Shown: piece after piece, positions 4,823 through 5,649 of the stretch
Position numbering within the stretch: the stretch's first letter is position 1
How the letters are laid out: each line of letters opens with the position of its first letter
From: Lactobacillus sp. UBA5815
Lineage (GTDB): Bacteria; Bacillota; Bacilli; Lactobacillales; Lactobacillaceae
Assembly: GCA_002417825.1 (NCBI GenBank)
Contig: DICX01000046.1
Location: 1,612-7,260 of the forward strand
Reading direction: 5' to 3'
DNA: 5,649 nucleotides
Program-made: the position numbers and the translations under genes
Notes under the pieces: generated by a model
Told to the model about the DNA's origin: nothing
Databases searched by the model: none
The model's input: the letters and a program-made list of their open reading frames with translations, nothing else

Positions 4823-5649
4823 TTACTCAACGACTTGGCTGGATAATGTTAAAGTTCTTTGCTTATCGCGATCTAAGACCGACTTTAAGTATTGCCCTGT
4901 ATAACTTTTAGCAACTTGCGCAACCTGTTCAGGAGTCCCTTGTGCGACGATTTGTCCGCCACCTTCGCCGCCTTCTGGACCTAAGTCAATCAGCCAATCT
5001 GCTGTTTTAATGACATCTAAGTTATGCTCAATAATCAAAATTGTATTTCCTTCATCAACTAAACGCTGTAAAACGCCTAATAGTCGCTTAATATCATCCG
5101 TATGCAGCCCTGTTGTGGGTTCATCCAAAATATAGAAATTATTTCCTGTCGACAATTTTTGAAGTTCAGCAGCCAGCTTCATTCGCTGTGCTTCACCACC
5201 GGAAAGCGTCGTTGCAGATTGTCCTAATTTGACATAGCCCAGTCCAACATCGACGATCGTTTGTAATTTGCGATGAATTTTTGGAATCGCAGCGAAAAAT
5301 TCGCAAGCCTGCTGTATCGTCATCTCCAAAACTTGTGCGATGTTTTTCTCATGATAAGTCACCTCAAGCGTTTCAGAATTATAGCGGCTGCCATGACAAA
5401 CTTCACAGGGAACATAAACATCCGGCAAAAAGTTCATTTCAATTTTGATGATACCATCGCCTTTACAAGCTTCGCATCGGCCGCCTTTGACGTTAAATGA
5501 GAATCTCCCCTTTTTATAGCCACGTACTTTGGCTTCATTGGTTTGTGCAAACAAATCTCGAATATCATCAAAGACACTGGTATATGTTGCAGGATTGCTT
5601 CTTGGTGAACGCCCAATCGGGCTTTGATCAATCGCGATGACTTTTTCAA
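4823..5649 (-). CDS. uvrA: Excinuclease ABC subunit A (UvrA), C-terminal 274 residues; start lies beyond the right edge
   Basis: UvrA is the damage-recognising ATPase of nucleotide excision repair; as a dimer it loads UvrB onto damaged DNA. The open frame continues to the window edge (first whole codon at 5647), so the TTG at 5554 is an internal leucine and not a start. Numbering from the edge: AIDQSPIGRSPRSNPATY (5-22); a zinc finger C58-X2-C61-X19-C81-X2-C84; the ABC signature LSGGEAQR (148-155); Walker B YILDEPTTGLH (172-182); and the switch histidine in IIEHN (205-209). This is the second ABC domain. The N-terminal ~70% of the usual ~950 residues is missing only because the window ends. 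uvrB is expected further upstream. No SOS box can be judged because the promoter is outside. Confidence 0.97.
   Translation of the reverse strand, partial: EKVIAIDQSPIGRSPRSNPATYTSVFDDIRDLFAQTNEAKVRGYKKGRFSFNVKGGRCEACKGDGIIKIEMNFLPDVYVPCEVCHGSRYNSETLEVTYHEKNIAQVLEMTIQQACEFFAAIPKIHRKLQTIVDVGLGYVKLGQSATTLSGGEAQRMKLAAELQKLSTGNNFYILDEPTTGLHTDDIKRLLGVLQRLVDEGNTILIIEHNLDVIKTADWLIDLGPEGGEGGGQIVAQGTPEQVAQVAKSYTGQYLKSVLDRDKQRTLTLSSQVVE

Noticed and set aside
4823..5554. A complete 243-residue protein starting with TTG at 5554
   Set aside because: The frame stays open to the window edge and the upstream residues (AIDQSPIGRSPRSNPATYTS and on) are conserved UvrA sequence, so this is an internal codon of a truncated uvrA.
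5434..5649. Minus-strand open frame of 71 codons overlapping uvrA
   Set aside because: It lies in another frame over conserved uvrA coding sequence, and its product shows no recognisable features.
1..5649. Mobile elements, CRISPR arrays, toxin-antitoxin or defence genes
   Set aside because: No transposase or integrase motif, no regularly spaced repeats and no terminal inverted repeats were found; nearly all bases are explained by housekeeping genes and their signals.

Overview
The window looks like a chromosomal housekeeping segment from a lactic acid bacterium (Lactobacillales, most likely Lactobacillaceae). The basis is the gene order uvrA - membrane protein - rapZ - yvcK - whiA - clpP - cggR, which is typical of low-GC Gram-positives, together with AGGAGG-type ribosome binding sites, moderately AT-rich DNA and a tRNA gene without an encoded CCA end. 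The species cannot be named from sequence alone.

Layout from left to right: positions 1-156 hold the N-terminal 52 codons of the glycolytic repressor gene cggR on the minus strand, running off the left edge. Positions 157-648 are non-coding but dense: a candidate CggR operator and a good cggR promoter (minus strand), then a tRNA-Arg(CCG) gene with its own promoter and terminator (plus strand), then the clpP promoter overlapped by a CIRCE (HrcA) operator. I see no further signal in roughly 488-566. clpP (649-1239, plus) meets whiA (1255-2229, minus) tail to tail over one shared bidirectional terminator, and the last codons of whiA lie inside that hairpin.

From 4150 leftward the minus-strand genes rapZ, yvcK and whiA form a tight operon (gaps of 8 and 2 bases) driven by an extended -10 promoter just upstream of rapZ. 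Upstream of that is a separate minus-strand unit, uvrA (C-terminal 274 residues only, cut by the right edge) followed after 37 bases by a six-helix DUF308/HdeD-like membrane protein and then an intrinsic terminator at about 4215-4240.

Together the genes cover protein quality control (ClpP), cell-wall precursor and carbon signalling with division control (RapZ, YvcK, WhiA), nucleotide excision repair (UvrA) and glycolytic gene control (CggR). I find no mobile element, CRISPR array, phage gene or undescribed system. The points most worth a second look are regulatory: HrcA-type control of clpP, the cggR leader with its operator/hairpin, and the whiA tail encoded by a terminator.
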